Numbered from the stretch's first letter, positions 48,399 to 60,419 are shown. The stretch: DNA of 64,000 bases from Pseudomonas prosekii (GCF_900105155.1 NZ_LT629762.1:3780501-3844500), one strand, 5' to 3'. A program made the numbers and translations. The notes: generated from the letters alone by a model not told the origin.

Positions 48399-48710
48399 TC
48401 AGTTACCGCGCTTGCTGTTGATCTGCCGGAGCCGATTGCCTTCGAAGCGCAGGTATTGGTACATCCCGCCGTTCGGTCCGTAGGTCCACTCCTCGACCTG
48501 AAACTCTTCCCGGCGGTTGGCGCTGCGCTTGTAGCCCAGCAAGTCGCGGCTGACCGGTTCGCCGCACTTCTGCAGCACTTCGCTGGAGCGGTCGCCGACG
48601 CTGATCAACTGGCTGCCACAGCGCAGCGTATCAGCCGCCGCAGCCTGACTGGCTAGCAACGCCAGCGCCAGACTCAGCGCCGGTCCCATCAGCCATCGCG
48701 CGCTCATCAT
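48399..48710 (-). CDS. DUF2845 domain periplasmic protein
   Basis: The 103-residue protein has a signal peptide (WLMGPALSLALALLASQAAA) and then the DUF2845 core: DTLRCGSQLISVGDRSSEVLQKCGEP with two Cys, followed by EEWTYGPNGGMYQYLRFEGNRL. Two adjacent ATGs are possible starts (48710 and 48707). Its start overlaps the stop of the DUF748 gene, so the two are likely cotranslated. Function unknown; the two Cys could form a disulfide. Confidence 0.85.
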   Translation of the reverse strand: MMSARWLMGPALSLALALLASQAAAADTLRCGSQLISVGDRSSEVLQKCGEPVSRDLLGYKRSANRREEFQVEEWTYGPNGGMYQYLRFEGNRLRQINSKRGN

Positions 48711-51661
48711 TCGGCGTCCAAATGCATGGGCGTGATCACCCGGCCATCGCTTTCCGCCTGACCGAGTTGCGCGTCGATAAAGTACACACGTTCGTCAGCC
48801 AATTGCGCTTTCTCGACCAGGAAATCCTTGATGCTGCTGGCACGTTCCTGACCCAACTGGCGCAACAGCACTTCGCTGCCGCTCCAGAACTTGATCACTT
48901 CGGCGCGCATTTTCGTCGTACGTTCTTCCTTGCCCAAATCCTTCCATTCCGCCGGCGGCTGAGTCTTCAGGCGCGTGCGGTAAATGCCTTCCAGCAACGG
49001 CGCTTTCTCGGCGTCCGGTACTTCCAGCAGCGAAGCTTGAGCCGGGACTTTATCGCCGCGACGCTGGAGCATCTTGTAATAGTTGTATTGGTATTCGCGT
49101 TCCAGGCGTTGCTCGGCGAGCAATGGGCCGTCGCTGTTTTGCGCGGCGGTGCCTTCGATCTCCAGGCGCAGCGCCGGACGTTCCTTGAGCGCGCTGGCGA
49201 GTTTGACCAGCGAGGCCTCGGCGTCCTTGCTCAATTCGCTCGAACCCGGCGCAAACGAAACAGTGCCGAGGTCTTGCGAACCGCCGCCGCTGATCAATCC
49301 GCCAATCATCTTGAACGGCGCCGCAGCAGCCTTGACGAGCAGGTTGCGCAGGGTCTGCCAGACAATCGGCATCACGCTGAACTGCGGATTGTTGAGGTCG
49401 CCGGTCACCGGCAATTCGATGGAAATCTTGCCGTCGACATCCTTGAGCAACGCGATTGCCAGTTTCAGCGGCAGGCTCACGGCGTCCGGGCTGTCGACTT
49501 TTTCGCCGAGTTGCAGTTGTTCGACCACTACTTTGTTTTCAGCCTTCAACTGACCTTTGGTGATCAGGTAATGCAGGTCGAGATTGAGTCGCCCCTTGCG
49601 GATGCGGTAACCGGCGAACTTGCCGGAGTAGGGCGTCAGCGTCGTCAGTTCGACCCGTTTGAAACTGGTCGCGATGTCGAGGCTGGCCATCGGGTCGAAC
49701 GGGTTGACCGCCCCTTTGATGGTGACCGGCGCGTAGCGGTCGACCTTGCCTTTGATGTCGACCGTGGCCGGTTTCCCCTGGCGGCTGTCGATGGTGCCGA
49801 TCGCACCGTTGAGCTGCTGCACCGCCGTGGCAAAGTTCGGCGTCAGGCTGAAGTCGGCGAAGTTCGCCGAGCCGTCATTGATCGCCACGCCGCCCACGCG
49901 AATCGCCAGCGCTTTGTCCTTGCCCGCCGCCGGTTTCGCTGCAGCGGTTTTGCCCGCGGAATCGGCCGGTTGCGGCACCAGCAAATCGTCGACGTTGGTG
50001 GTGCGGTCGTCGTTGATCATGAAGCGCACGTAGGGTTGAAACAGGTTGACCTTGTCGATCGACAGGCTGTCGCCGTGTTGATAATTCAGGCCTTCGAGCA
50101 CCAACTGCTGCCATTTCAGGAAGTCGCGGGTTTTCAGGGTGTCGAGCGTGTGCAATTGATCGACCTGGGCACGGCCGGTCACGCTGAACGCCAGCGGCTC
50201 GGTGCTTTTCAGATCGACCGCGAGGTCACTGCCGAGCATGCCGCTGCGCAGTTCCAGGCGAATGAACGGGGTGATGTAGGACTGCGCGACGCGCAGGTCG
50301 ATGTCTTTGGTCTGCACATTCAGCTTAGCGCTGACCGGCGCGAGATTGACCTGGCCGTCTGCGGTGATCTTGCCTTGCTTGCCGACGCCGGTGTCGAGCT
50401 TGAGCTTGAAAGGCGAGCCGTTGAGGCTGTCGAAATTTTGCAGGTCGAGGTTCAGCGGGCCGACTTCCAACGGCACCGGCGGCTGCGCCTTGCGGTCCTC
50501 CAGATGCACCTGATAATTGCGCAGTTGCACATCTTTGAGCAGCACTTGCCACGGTTTGCTCGGCGCGGCGGCGGCTGGCGGTGGTGAATCGGCAGCGGCC
50601 GGGGCGTTGGCGGGTTCAGCCTTGGCTTTGGCGGCGGCTTTCGACGGCTGGCTGGCGAACAGTTTCTGCCAGTCGAGTTGGCCATCGGCTTCCAGCGCTG
50701 CCCAGGTTTCGAGTTTGTTGCTGCGGATCTTGCCGACCACCACTTGTTGCTTGGCCAGATCGATGCTGGTGTCGCTGACGTCGAGGCGTTCCAGACGCAC
50801 CAGCGGCCGACCGTCCGGGGCATTGATGGCGAACGGCGCAACGCTGACCGCAACGTTGTTCAGTTGCAGCTCGGTTTCCTTGGCGAGGTTGAGCTTGTAG
50901 TCAGTGCTCAGGTTCAGCACGCCGTTTTCCAGGGCCAGCGGCAGCGCATCGCGCACATATGGCCACCAGACTTTCATCTGCCCGTCGGTGACTTTCAACT
51001 TACCTTCGGAAGCAATCGGGATCAGGCTGAAATTGCCGGTCCAGTCGATTTGCCCACCTTCCGGCCCCGCCGCGACCAGGGTCATGTCGGCGTTGTCGTC
51101 GGGCAGGGTGCTGAGGTTTTTCAGCTCGAAATCGAGTTTGTCGTAGAGGAATTCGATCGGCTCGCTCGGGCGCGCGTCCTGAAAATGCACGTAGCCGCCG
51201 GCCAGTCTGATGCGCTCGACACGTAGCGGGAACGGCTTGGCATTCGGGTCGGCGGGCGTTGGTTCGCTGGCGGGGATTTTGAACAGGCCCAGCAGATTGA
51301 GCTTGCCGTCCTTGCCGAAGAGGATTTCCGTTTTGGGTTTGTCCAGTTCGATGTCGGAGAGGTGCAGCGCTTTGGTCCAGAGACTGTCGAGTTGCAGGTT
51401 GGCGTATAGCCGTTCGAAGCCGACCTGCTCCTTGCCCGGTTCGCCGATGATCAGGCCCCACAAGGTCACTTCAAGGCTGAACGGATTGAGTTCGATCCGC
51501 TGAATATGCGCAGGGGTCGTCGCGTAATTGGCCAACTGCTGGTTGGCGATGCGCAGGGCAATGCCCGGCAAAATCAGAAATCCCAGCAGGCTGTAGAGGG
51601 CCAGCGCAGTCAACAGGGCGCCGAGAGCGCGAATCAATCCTTTGGGCATGTGCGGCTTCAT
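48707..51661 (-). CDS. DUF748 / AsmA-like protein with OmpA-like C-terminal segment
   Basis: The 984-residue protein has one N-terminal membrane segment (ALGALLTALALYSLLGFLILPGIAL) and a long repeat-rich beta body typical of DUF748/AsmA-like proteins, which may carry phospholipids between membranes. An Ala/Pro-rich linker lies near residues 345-375. From about residue 795 the segment VSFAPGSSELSKDAEASLVKLA...LRLEIEG resembles the start of an OmpA-type peptidoglycan-binding domain. Two nearby ATGs (51661 and 51649) are possible starts and neither has a clear ribosome binding site. DUF2845 follows by overlap. Confidence 0.85.
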   Translation of the reverse strand: MKPHMPKGLIRALGALLTALALYSLLGFLILPGIALRIANQQLANYATTPAHIQRIELNPFSLEVTLWGLIIGEPGKEQVGFERLYANLQLDSLWTKALHLSDIELDKPKTEILFGKDGKLNLLGLFKIPASEPTPADPNAKPFPLRVERIRLAGGYVHFQDARPSEPIEFLYDKLDFELKNLSTLPDDNADMTLVAAGPEGGQIDWTGNFSLIPIASEGKLKVTDGQMKVWWPYVRDALPLALENGVLNLSTDYKLNLAKETELQLNNVAVSVAPFAINAPDGRPLVRLERLDVSDTSIDLAKQQVVVGKIRSNKLETWAALEADGQLDWQKLFASQPSKAAAKAKAEPANAPAAADSPPPAAAAPSKPWQVLLKDVQLRNYQVHLEDRKAQPPVPLEVGPLNLDLQNFDSLNGSPFKLKLDTGVGKQGKITADGQVNLAPVSAKLNVQTKDIDLRVAQSYITPFIRLELRSGMLGSDLAVDLKSTEPLAFSVTGRAQVDQLHTLDTLKTRDFLKWQQLVLEGLNYQHGDSLSIDKVNLFQPYVRFMINDDRTTNVDDLLVPQPADSAGKTAAAKPAAGKDKALAIRVGGVAINDGSANFADFSLTPNFATAVQQLNGAIGTIDSRQGKPATVDIKGKVDRYAPVTIKGAVNPFDPMASLDIATSFKRVELTTLTPYSGKFAGYRIRKGRLNLDLHYLITKGQLKAENKVVVEQLQLGEKVDSPDAVSLPLKLAIALLKDVDGKISIELPVTGDLNNPQFSVMPIVWQTLRNLLVKAAAAPFKMIGGLISGGGSQDLGTVSFAPGSSELSKDAEASLVKLASALKERPALRLEIEGTAAQNSDGPLLAEQRLEREYQYNYYKMLQRRGDKVPAQASLLEVPDAEKAPLLEGIYRTRLKTQPPAEWKDLGKEERTTKMRAEVIKFWSGSEVLLRQLGQERASSIKDFLVEKAQLADERVYFIDAQLGQAESDGRVITPMHLDAE

Positions 51662-51767
51662 ATGTCTGATCGGAGTGCCTTGGAGTATGGCACGCGATTT
51701 CGGTTCCGAAGTGATCGCCGTTGCGCAGGATTGTTCAGCCGGTTGCGTAGGAATACGGACGCGCGGT

Positions 51768-52784
51768 TCAGAGTTGCAGAATCAGCGTCTTCAGCGGTGG
51801 CTGCTGATCCAGCGACGGGAAGTCCGCGCCCGGGGTCATCACCGACCATTCACGCACCGGACGCCCAGCCTTCTCGGCGCAACGCAGCACCTGTTCGCGC
51901 CAGTCATCCATGCTGACTTTCGCCAGATTGTTGCAGCAGATCAGCACGCCATTGTCAGCAGTGGTCAGCAGCGCAGGCTTGAGCAGGCTCTGATAGTCGC
52001 GCAGCAGGTCGACGGTGCCGAACGCGCTCTTGGCCCAGGCCGGCGGGTCTAACAGCACCAGATCGTACTGACGCTGTTCCAGACGTTCGTAGCTCGGCAG
52101 TTTGTGCCCGCGCCGCTGGCTGATCGGCAGGCCGGCCAGTTGGCGGATCGCCGGGAAGTAATCGGATTGAATAAATTGCATGGCCGGCAGCTGCGGATTG
52201 AGCAGACCGTTTTCGCGACCGACCGCGAGGTTACCTTCGGCAAAGTCGAGGTTGCACACTTCGCTGGCGCCACCGGCCGCTGCACTCAGGCCGACGCCGC
52301 AGGTGTAGGCGAACAGGTTGAGCACGCTTTTGTTGTGGCTGTGCTGTTTGACCCAGCCGCGGGTGTTGCGCAAGTCGAGGAACAGCAGCGGATCTTGCCC
52401 GGCGTGACGCCCGCGGACCCGATAGTTGAGGCCCCATTCGTGGCCGATCAGGTCTTGCAGCGCGGCGTCGTCGGCGCGGTACACGGTGTCTTCGCGGTCG
52501 ATGCGCGAATTGCCCCGCGAGCGGTCGTTGTAGACCAGCAGGGTTTCGAAGCCCAAGTGTTGATTGATTGTTTGGTGGATGTGCAGCAGCGCGTCACGTT
52601 CCAGCGCCTGGTGGAAACTTTGCACCAGCAATTGCGGGCCGTAGCGGTCGATGGTCAGGCCGCCGGCGCCTTCCTGGCTGCCATGAAACAGGCGATAGCA
52701 GTCGGTGCCTTGCTGATGCAGTTCGGCCAGCAGGTCCTGGCGATGATCGAGGGCGGCGCGCAGCGCCTGATTCAAGGAAGACAT
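51768..52784 (-). CDS. class I SAM-dependent methyltransferase (RlmI-like)
   Basis: The 338-residue protein has the SAM-binding motif SVLNLFAYTCGVGLSAAAGG and the catalytic-type DPPAWAKSAFGTVDLL motif. It resembles the methyltransferase half of RlmI/RlmK rRNA methylases, without an obvious N-terminal PUA domain. The substrate may be 23S rRNA; this is not shown. The ATG at 52784 (AAGGCGCCCAGC upstream) was preferred over a long in-frame extension to 52943 that runs through a family B repeat. Confidence 0.85.
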   Translation of the reverse strand: MSSLNQALRAALDHRQDLLAELHQQGTDCYRLFHGSQEGAGGLTIDRYGPQLLVQSFHQALERDALLHIHQTINQHLGFETLLVYNDRSRGNSRIDREDTVYRADDAALQDLIGHEWGLNYRVRGRHAGQDPLLFLDLRNTRGWVKQHSHNKSVLNLFAYTCGVGLSAAAGGASEVCNLDFAEGNLAVGRENGLLNPQLPAMQFIQSDYFPAIRQLAGLPISQRRGHKLPSYERLEQRQYDLVLLDPPAWAKSAFGTVDLLRDYQSLLKPALLTTADNGVLICCNNLAKVSMDDWREQVLRCAEKAGRPVREWSVMTPGADFPSLDQQPPLKTLILQL

Positions 52785-52831
52785 GCTGGGCGCCTTGCAG
52801 GATGAAGTAATTTGGCGCGGGAGTTTAACAC

Positions 52832-52942
52832 TGTGGTGAGGGGGCTTGCCCCCGTTCCAGTGCGCAGCACTGGCAGATTTCAGTAACACCGCAGATTTTG
52901 TGGCCGCTTTGCAGCCCAACGGGGGCAAGCCCCCTCGCCACA
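52832..52942. repeat. long REP-like inverted repeat (family B)
   Basis: The arms TGTGGTGAGGGGGCTTGCCC and GGGCAAGCCCCCTCGCCACA flank about 70 bases. It lies between the oxygenase and methyltransferase genes. Confidence 0.85.
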
Positions 52943-52952
52943 AGGTTATCGG

Positions 52953-53825
52953 TCAGTTCAGCAACCCCATGCGCCGCTTCGCTCGTTGCACCGAACCGTT
53001 GCGCATGGCCCAGCGCAGCATTGGCGCGCTGCGTTTGACGCTGGCGCGGATCAACTGGCGTTGCAGCGGGTTCTGATGCACGCCGAGCATATCGCTCGCC
53101 CAATCCGGCAGCAGGTCGATGCCGGCCTGCATCATCATCCCGCCAAACGGCTTGGCCATGCGGCTGGGCGCGGGCGCGTTCAGGAGCAAGCGCAACACCT
53201 CGCGACTGCGGGCGTCGCACAACAATTGTGGGCGAATACGTTGCAGATAATCGGCGATTGCCTGCCGGCTCTTCGGCACATTGCGCGCACCGAGGCGCTC
53301 GGCGATCACGGCGATTTCCGCGTAATAACGATCCTGGTCCGCCAGTGACAGCTGCGGATTGCGGTAACGCAAATGCGCGCCGAGAAAGTTGCTGACCTCG
53401 GCCACGTGCACCCACGTCAGCAAGTCCGGATCGCTCGCCGCGTACGGGCGGCCATCCGCCGCGGTGCCGGTCACTTGCAGGTGAATGGTGCGCACTTTCT
53501 CGATCAGCCAGTCGGCGTCCCTGCGTGAACCAAAAGTAGTCCCGGCGATGAACTGACTGGTGCGCCGCAAGCGCCCGAGCATGTCCTGGCGAAAATTCGA
53601 GTGATCCCAAACCCCGGCCAACGCCAATGGATGCAGGGCTTGCAGCATCAGCGCAGTGATCCCGCCGATGAGCATGCTGGTGAAATCGCCATGCACCTGC
53701 CAACTCACCGAATCGGGGCCGAACAGTCCGGGATCGCCCTTGGGGTTTTCCAGATCAAGTTTGCCCAGCGACAACCCGGTCAGGCTCATTAGCTGGTTTT
53801 CGATGCGTGTACGAATGAATTCCAT
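52953..53825 (-). CDS. MpaB-type (DUF2236) oxygenase family protein
   Basis: The 290-residue protein has the DUF2236/MpaB signature: SWQVHGDFTSMLIGG, ALMLQALHPLALAGVWDHS and FGSRRDADWLIEKVRTIH. The WVHVAEVSNFLGAH segment carries the conserved His. Relatives include latex-clearing and mycophenolate-cleaving haem oxygenases, but the substrate here is unknown. It lies downstream of acs on the same strand, 66 bases from its stop. Confidence 0.87.
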   Translation of the reverse strand: MEFIRTRIENQLMSLTGLSLGKLDLENPKGDPGLFGPDSVSWQVHGDFTSMLIGGITALMLQALHPLALAGVWDHSNFRQDMLGRLRRTSQFIAGTTFGSRRDADWLIEKVRTIHLQVTGTAADGRPYAASDPDLLTWVHVAEVSNFLGAHLRYRNPQLSLADQDRYYAEIAVIAERLGARNVPKSRQAIADYLQRIRPQLLCDARSREVLRLLLNAPAPSRMAKPFGGMMMQAGIDLLPDWASDMLGVHQNPLQRQLIRASVKRSAPMLRWAMRNGSVQRAKRRMGLLN

Positions 53826-53891
53826 GGCAACTCAGTGGCGAAAAAAAGGCGCGGCCAGCAGTGGCCGCGCAGACTTTTTGAAACAAGCGAT

Positions 53892-55829
<1,938 letters not shown>

Positions 55830-55838
55830 GACGGTTCC

Positions 55839-55849
55839 TTATTCTTGTT
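55839..55849 (-). promoter_or_regulatory. candidate Hfq/Crc A-rich (CA) motif at the acs ribosome binding site
   Basis: The minus strand reads AACAAGAATAA, directly ahead of GGAACCGTC and the ATG. It fits the AANAANAA pattern used for catabolite repression in Pseudomonas. Confidence 0.6.
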
Positions 55850-55911
55850 TTGCGACAAGGATAAAGATGCGCCGAGTGAAGAAAGGGATCAAGAGCGCCG
55901 ACAAACGAGCC

Positions 55912-56006
55912 TTGTAGGAGCAAAGCTTGCTCGCGATGGCGTCAGGTCAGCCAACATTAATGCTGAATGACCCACCGCAATCGCGGGCAAGCCTTGTTCC
56001 TACAGG
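55912..56006. repeat. REPIN (family A, mixed arms)
   Basis: The inverted arms TTGTAGGAGCAAAGCTTGCT and GCAAGCCTTGTTCCTACAGG lie between pgi and acs. Confidence 0.82.
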
Positions 56007-56016
56007 ATTCGGAGCG

Positions 56017-57681
56017 TTAGCCGCGGTGACGGCCGCGGAAGTAGTTGATCAGGCCTTGGGTTGAAGCGTCGTCAGCCGGGGTTTCTTCGCTGCCGACCAA
56101 ACGGTTGTAGACGCCTTTGCCCAGCTCTTTACCCAGCTCCACGCCCCACTGGTCGAAGGCGTTGATGCCCCAGACCACGCTTTGCACGAAGACTTTGTGT
56201 TCGTACATCGCCACCAGTGCGCCGAGACGACGCGGGCTGATGCGCTCGACCACCAAGGTGTTGCTCGGACGGTTGCCCGGGATCACCTTGTGCGGAGCGA
56301 CTTTGTGCACTTCTTCTTCGCTCACGCCTTTGTCGCGCAACTCGGCTTCGGCTTCGGCCAGGGTCTTGCCCAGCATCAGCGCCTGGCTCTGCGACAGGCA
56401 GTTGGCATACAGCCACTGGTGGTGGTCGGCCACCGGGTTGAAGCTGACAATCGGCACAATGAAATCGGCCGGGATCAGTTGGGTGCCTTGGTGCAGCAAC
56501 TGGTGATAAGCGTGCTGACCGTTGCAACCGACGCCGCCCCAGATCACCGGGCCGGTATCGGTGGACACCGGCGTGCCGTCCTGGCGCACGCTCTTGCCGT
56601 TGGATTCCATGTCCAACTGTTGCAAATGCTTGGTGATGTTGCGCAGGTAATGGTCGTACGGCAGGATCGCGTGGCTCTGCGCGCCCCAGAAGTTGCCGTA
56701 CCAGACGCCGAGCAAGGCCAGCAGCACCGGCATGTTCTGCTCGAACGGCGCGCTCTGGAAATGCTGGTCCATGGTGTAGGCACCGGAGAGCAGTTCCTTG
56801 AAGTTCGACATGCCGATGGCCAAAGCAATCGGCAAACCGATGGCCGACCACAGCGAGTAACGACCGCCGACCCAGTCCCACATCGGGAAGATGTTTTCTT
56901 CACGAATACCGAACGCCACAGCCGCCGCGTTGTTGCTCGATACGGCGATGAAGTGACGATACAGCTCGGCTTCCGAACCGCCCTGAGCCAGATACCAGGC
57001 GCGAGCGGCCTGGGCATTTTTCAGGGTTTCGAGGGTGTTGAAAGATTTCGACGAAACGATAAACAGCGTGGTCTCGGCGCGCAGCTTCATGGTCAGTTCG
57101 TGGAACTCACTGCCATCGATGTTCGCCAGGTAATGGCAGCGAACGCCTTTTTGCGCGTAGGACAACAGCGCTTCGGAGACCAGCTCCGGGCCGAGGAACG
57201 AACCACCGATGCCGATGTTGACCACGTCGGTGATCGGCTTCTCGGTGTAACCGCGCCAGAGACCATCGTGGATGCGGCCCACGAGGTCAGTGATCTGGTT
57301 CAGCACCTTGTGCACTTCGGGCATCACGTTGACGCCGTTGACCGACAACTTGTCGCCCACCGGACGACGCAAAGCGGTGTGCAGCGCCGGACGGCCTTCG
57401 GAAGAGTTGACGATTTCGCCGTCAAACAACGCTTTGATCGCGCCTTTGAGGTCGACTTCGTTAGCCAGGCCCACCAGCAGGTCGCGGGTCTCGGCGTTGA
57501 TCAGGTTTTTCGAGTAATCGAGAAACAGACCGCAGCTGCTGAGGGTGAATTGAGTGAAGCGCTGCGGGTCGGCATTGAAGGCTTCGCGCATGCTGAAATC
57601 CTGCATGGCTTGGCGGTGATCTTTCAACGCTTGCCAGGCGGGCAGAGCGGTAACGTCGTGAGGAGTGCGGTAGTACGCCAT
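56017..57681 (-). CDS. pgi: glucose-6-phosphate isomerase
   Basis: The 554-residue enzyme interconverts glucose 6-phosphate and fructose 6-phosphate. Family motifs are [67 protein letters not shown] (catalytic His) and [15 protein letters not shown] (catalytic Lys). In pseudomonads lacking phosphofructokinase it mainly works toward the hexose cycle and alginate or LPS sugars. It lies downstream of panB-panC. Confidence 0.97.
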   Translation of the reverse strand: MAYYRTPHDVTALPAWQALKDHRQAMQDFSMREAFNADPQRFTQFTLSSCGLFLDYSKNLINAETRDLLVGLANEVDLKGAIKALFDGEIVNSSEGRPALHTALRRPVGDKLSVNGVNVMPEVHKVLNQITDLVGRIHDGLWRGYTEKPITDVVNIGIGGSFLGPELVSEALLSYAQKGVRCHYLANIDGSEFHELTMKLRAETTLFIVSSKSFNTLETLKNAQAARAWYLAQGGSEAELYRHFIAVSSNNAAAVAFGIREENIFPMWDWVGGRYSLWSAIGLPIALAIGMSNFKELLSGAYTMDQHFQSAPFEQNMPVLLALLGVWYGNFWGAQSHAILPYDHYLRNITKHLQQLDMESNGKSVRQDGTPVSTDTGPVIWGGVGCNGQHAYHQLLHQGTQLIPADFIVPIVSFNPVADHHQWLYANCLSQSQALMLGKTLAEAEAELRDKGVSEEEVHKVAPHKVIPGNRPSNTLVVERISPRRLGALVAMYEHKVFVQSVVWGINAFDQWGVELGKELGKGVYNRLVGSEETPADDASTQGLINYFRGRHRG

Positions 57682-57912
57682 CGCTGCGGTTTTCCTTTTT
57701 ACTTGAACGGCCTTTTGATCACGATAAATCCCGGAGCGCTGCGGTGGGGCGTCCGGTCAACTGCGTCGAGACGATTTCATGGCGCAGGGCGAATACAGTA
57801 AACCTCGCGCTGCGATCTGTCTTGACTTTGTCTGACCCGTTCCCGGTACTTTTTTATACAACGAAGGGAAAAACGTCCGACCAACGGAAGGGGGGACAAT
57901 ACAAAATCCACA

Positions 57913-57930
57913 GTGGGAGCTTGCTCCCAC
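57913..57930. repeat. single REP palindrome
   Basis: GTGGGAGCTTGCTCCCAC is an isolated half-element between panC and pgi. On the minus strand it ends with TGTGGATTTTG, so it may act as a weak terminator after panC. Confidence 0.7.
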
Positions 57931-57950
57931 AGGGAATGGCGTTGCCAGGG

Positions 57951-58805
57951 TTATGCGTCGAGGTTCAGGTGCAAGTTGTCGATCAACCGCGTGGTGCCGA
58001 GGAACGCCGCCACCAGAATCACCAGATCGCGATCCTGCGCAGTTGCCGGGCGCAGCGTCAGGGCGTGACGGATTTCCAGATAATCACTGCGCAAACCTGC
58101 CGCTTGCAACTGTTGGACTTGCGCGGCGATCAGCGCCGGATAATCGCGATCACCTTGTTGGATCGCCTCGGCAATCGCCGCCAGTGTGCGATACACCACC
58201 GGCGCCGTGGCGCGTTGTGCTTCGTCGAGAAAACCATTGCGCGAGGACAACGCCAGGCCATCGGCGGCGCGCACGGTCGGTTCGCCGATGATCTGGATCG
58301 GCATGTTCAGGTCGTGCACCAGCGCGCGGATCACTGCCAGTTGCTGAAAGTCTTTCTGGCCAAAGATCGCCAAGTCAGGCTGAACCATGTTGAACAGTTT
58401 GCTGACCACGGTCGCCACGCCTTCGAAATGCCCCGGACGGCTGGCGCCGCACAAGCCTTCGGACAATTGCGGGACGCTGACGCGGGTCTGGCCGGTCATG
58501 CCGTCGGGGTACATTTCTTCAACGGTCGGGGCGAACAACAAGTGGCAACCGGCCTGGAGCAGTTTTTCCTGATCCGCCGCCAGGGTTCGCGGGTATTTGT
58601 CGAGGTCTTCGCCGGCGCCGAATTGCAGCGGGTTGACGAAGATGCTCGCGACCACGAAATCGGCGCGTTGCGCGGCTTTGGTGATCAGCGCGACGTGGCC
58701 GCTGTGCAGGTTGCCCATGGTCGGCACGAAGGCAATGCGCTTGCCTTCACCGCGAGCACGGGCGACGGCGGCGCGCAATTCGCGGACGGTTTTAACAGTG
58801 TTCAT
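57951..58805 (-). CDS. panC: pantothenate synthetase
   Basis: The 284-residue enzyme joins pantoate and beta-alanine. It has the class I nucleotidyl-transfer motif [14 protein letters not shown] near residue 29 and [23 protein letters not shown]. The [10 protein letters not shown] motif comes later. Its start overlaps the panB stop by 4 bases. panD, which follows panC in P. aeruginosa, is not between panC and pgi here. Confidence 0.97.
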   Translation of the reverse strand: MNTVKTVRELRAAVARARGEGKRIAFVPTMGNLHSGHVALITKAAQRADFVVASIFVNPLQFGAGEDLDKYPRTLAADQEKLLQAGCHLLFAPTVEEMYPDGMTGQTRVSVPQLSEGLCGASRPGHFEGVATVVSKLFNMVQPDLAIFGQKDFQQLAVIRALVHDLNMPIQIIGEPTVRAADGLALSSRNGFLDEAQRATAPVVYRTLAAIAEAIQQGDRDYPALIAAQVQQLQAAGLRSDYLEIRHALTLRPATAQDRDLVILVAAFLGTTRLIDNLHLNLDA

Positions 58806-59602
58806 GCAGAGAATCCGTGTTCGATACCAGGGAAAGTCACCGCTTTGACCTCGGTGACGTAAGCGCCAAGCGCCGCTTGAATGCTGACTTGGCCGGCCAT
58901 GAAGTTCTTCACGAACTTCGGCACGCGGCCGGTGATCGACAGGCCGAGCATGTCGTGCAAGACCAGCACCTGGCCATCGGTGTCACTGCCGGCGCCGATG
59001 CCGATCACCGGGATGCCGACGGCTTGAGTAATTTCCTGCGCCAGTTCGCTCGGCACACATTCGAGCAGCAACATGCTGGCGCCGGCCTGCTCCAGCGCGA
59101 TGGCGTCGGCACGCATCTGCCGCGCCTGGTTCTCGCTGCGGCCCTGGACTTTATAGCCGCCCAGAATGTTCACCGATTGCGGGGTCAGACCCATGTGCGC
59201 GCACACCGGGATGCCGCGCTCGGCGAGCAAGCGAATCGAATCGGCCAGCCACAATGCGCCTTCAACCTTGACCATGTGCGCACCGGCCTGCATCAGCAGG
59301 GCGCTGTTGGCCATGGCTTGTTCGGTGGTCGCGTACGCCATGAACGGCAGGTCGGCGAGGATCAGTGCATCGCTGTTGCCGCGTTTGACGGCGGCGACGT
59401 GGTAGGCCATTTCCGCGGTGGTCACGGGCAGGGTGCTGTCGTGACCTTGCAAAACCATGCCGAGGGAGTCGCCCACCAGCAGCACTTCGACACCGGCCTC
59501 GTTGCAGGCGTGGGCGAAAGTCGCGTCATAGCAGGTCAGCATGGTGATCTTTTCACCTTTCTGCTTGAGGCTCTGGAGCGTGGTCAGGGTGATGGCTGGC
59601 AT
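58802..59602 (-). CDS. panB: 3-methyl-2-oxobutanoate hydroxymethyltransferase
   Basis: The 266-residue enzyme makes ketopantoate. The conserved [39 protein letters not shown] and [12 protein letters not shown] motifs are present. It overlaps panC by 4 bases. A 322-base gap to folK holds only a REPIN that I can support. Confidence 0.97.
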   Translation of the reverse strand: MPAITLTTLQSLKQKGEKITMLTCYDATFAHACNEAGVEVLLVGDSLGMVLQGHDSTLPVTTAEMAYHVAAVKRGNSDALILADLPFMAYATTEQAMANSALLMQAGAHMVKVEGALWLADSIRLLAERGIPVCAHMGLTPQSVNILGGYKVQGRSENQARQMRADAIALEQAGASMLLLECVPSELAQEITQAVGIPVIGIGAGSDTDGQVLVLHDMLGLSITGRVPKFVKNFMAGQVSIQAALGAYVTEVKAVTFPGIEHGFSA

Positions 59603-59828
59603 GTAAGAAATCCTCGTTCAGGCGCTATGGAAACTACTGCGAGTAACGCGCGTGATTCTTCATTTACTCAGGCGCACGGTCTTTTTGTCGTGCTTATAAG
59701 GCCTGGATTGCGCCCTTGGCGCCGCGTTGGCGGCAGCGGGACGCCTATAGTCGTGAGGAGAACTCGGGAAGTCAATTGCGTGTGTTACCGGGTTGTTACG
59801 TGTGGGGTGTTACCGGAGAAATAAACGC

Positions 59829-59923
59829 CTGTAGGAGCAAAGCTTGCTCGCGATAGCGTCAGGTCAGACAGGATTGGGTCTGAATCCTGGACCGCTATCG
59901 CGAGCAAGCTTTGCTCCTACAGG
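59829..59923. repeat. REPIN (family A, GCGATA type)
   Basis: The arms CCTGTAGGAGCAAAGCTTGC and GCAAGCTTTGCTCCTACAGG are inverted over 20 bases. The region 59603-59828 has no gene and no clear signal. Confidence 0.88.
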
Positions 59924-59924
59924 A

Positions 59925-60416
59925 TCAGTGTGCAGTTTGTGGGATGCGTTCGAGGCCGATGAACGGGCAGGCTGCCAGCAGGTCGGTGAGGGTTCTGCCA
60001 TCCGCCAGACGCAAATTCGCTGGCGCCAGTTCGGCCAATGGATAGAGGACAAACGCGCGTTCCTGCAGATGGTAATGCGGGACCTTGAGGCGCGGCTCGT
60101 CGATCAGGCGATCGCCAAACAGCACAATGTCGAGGTCCAGCGTGCGCGGCCCCCAGCGTTCAAGGCGCTCGCGGCCCTGAGCGTTTTCGATGGCTTGCAG
60201 CGCATCGAGCAAGTCCAGCGGCGCGAGTGAACTGTCGAGGGCGGCGACTGCGTTGGTGTAGCGCGGTTGCCCGGGGAGCAGCGAATCACTCTGATAAAAC
60301 GCCGAAACCGCGACCAGTTCGGTGTGCGGCAATTGCGCCAGCGACTCGACGGCGCTGCGCAATTGTTCGGCGGGGTCAGCCAGATTGCTGCCCATGCCGA
60401 TGTAGATGCGTTCCAT
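59925..60416 (-). CDS. folK: 2-amino-4-hydroxy-6-hydroxymethyldihydropteridine pyrophosphokinase
   Basis: The 163-residue folate enzyme has IYIGMGSNLADP at the start, SAFYQSDSLLPGQPRYTNAVA and the metal motif GPRTLDLDIVLFG, with H...RAFVLYPLAELAP following. The ATG at 60416 lies 3 bases after a GTG that is also in frame, just after the pcnB stop (TAAGTGATG), so translation is likely coupled to pcnB. Confidence 0.95.
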   Translation of the reverse strand: MERIYIGMGSNLADPAEQLRSAVESLAQLPHTELVAVSAFYQSDSLLPGQPRYTNAVAALDSSLAPLDLLDALQAIENAQGRERLERWGPRTLDLDIVLFGDRLIDEPRLKVPHYHLQERAFVLYPLAELAPANLRLADGRTLTDLLAACPFIGLERIPQTAH

Positions 60417-60419
60417 CAC

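Noticed and set aside
48722..50587. 621-residue open frame antisense to the DUF748 gene
   Set aside because: Biased composition and no recognisable domain. The DUF748 frame is longer, with a membrane anchor and family features.
56182..57801. 539-residue open frame antisense to pgi
   Set aside because: pgi has intact catalytic motifs; the opposite frame has shadow-type composition.
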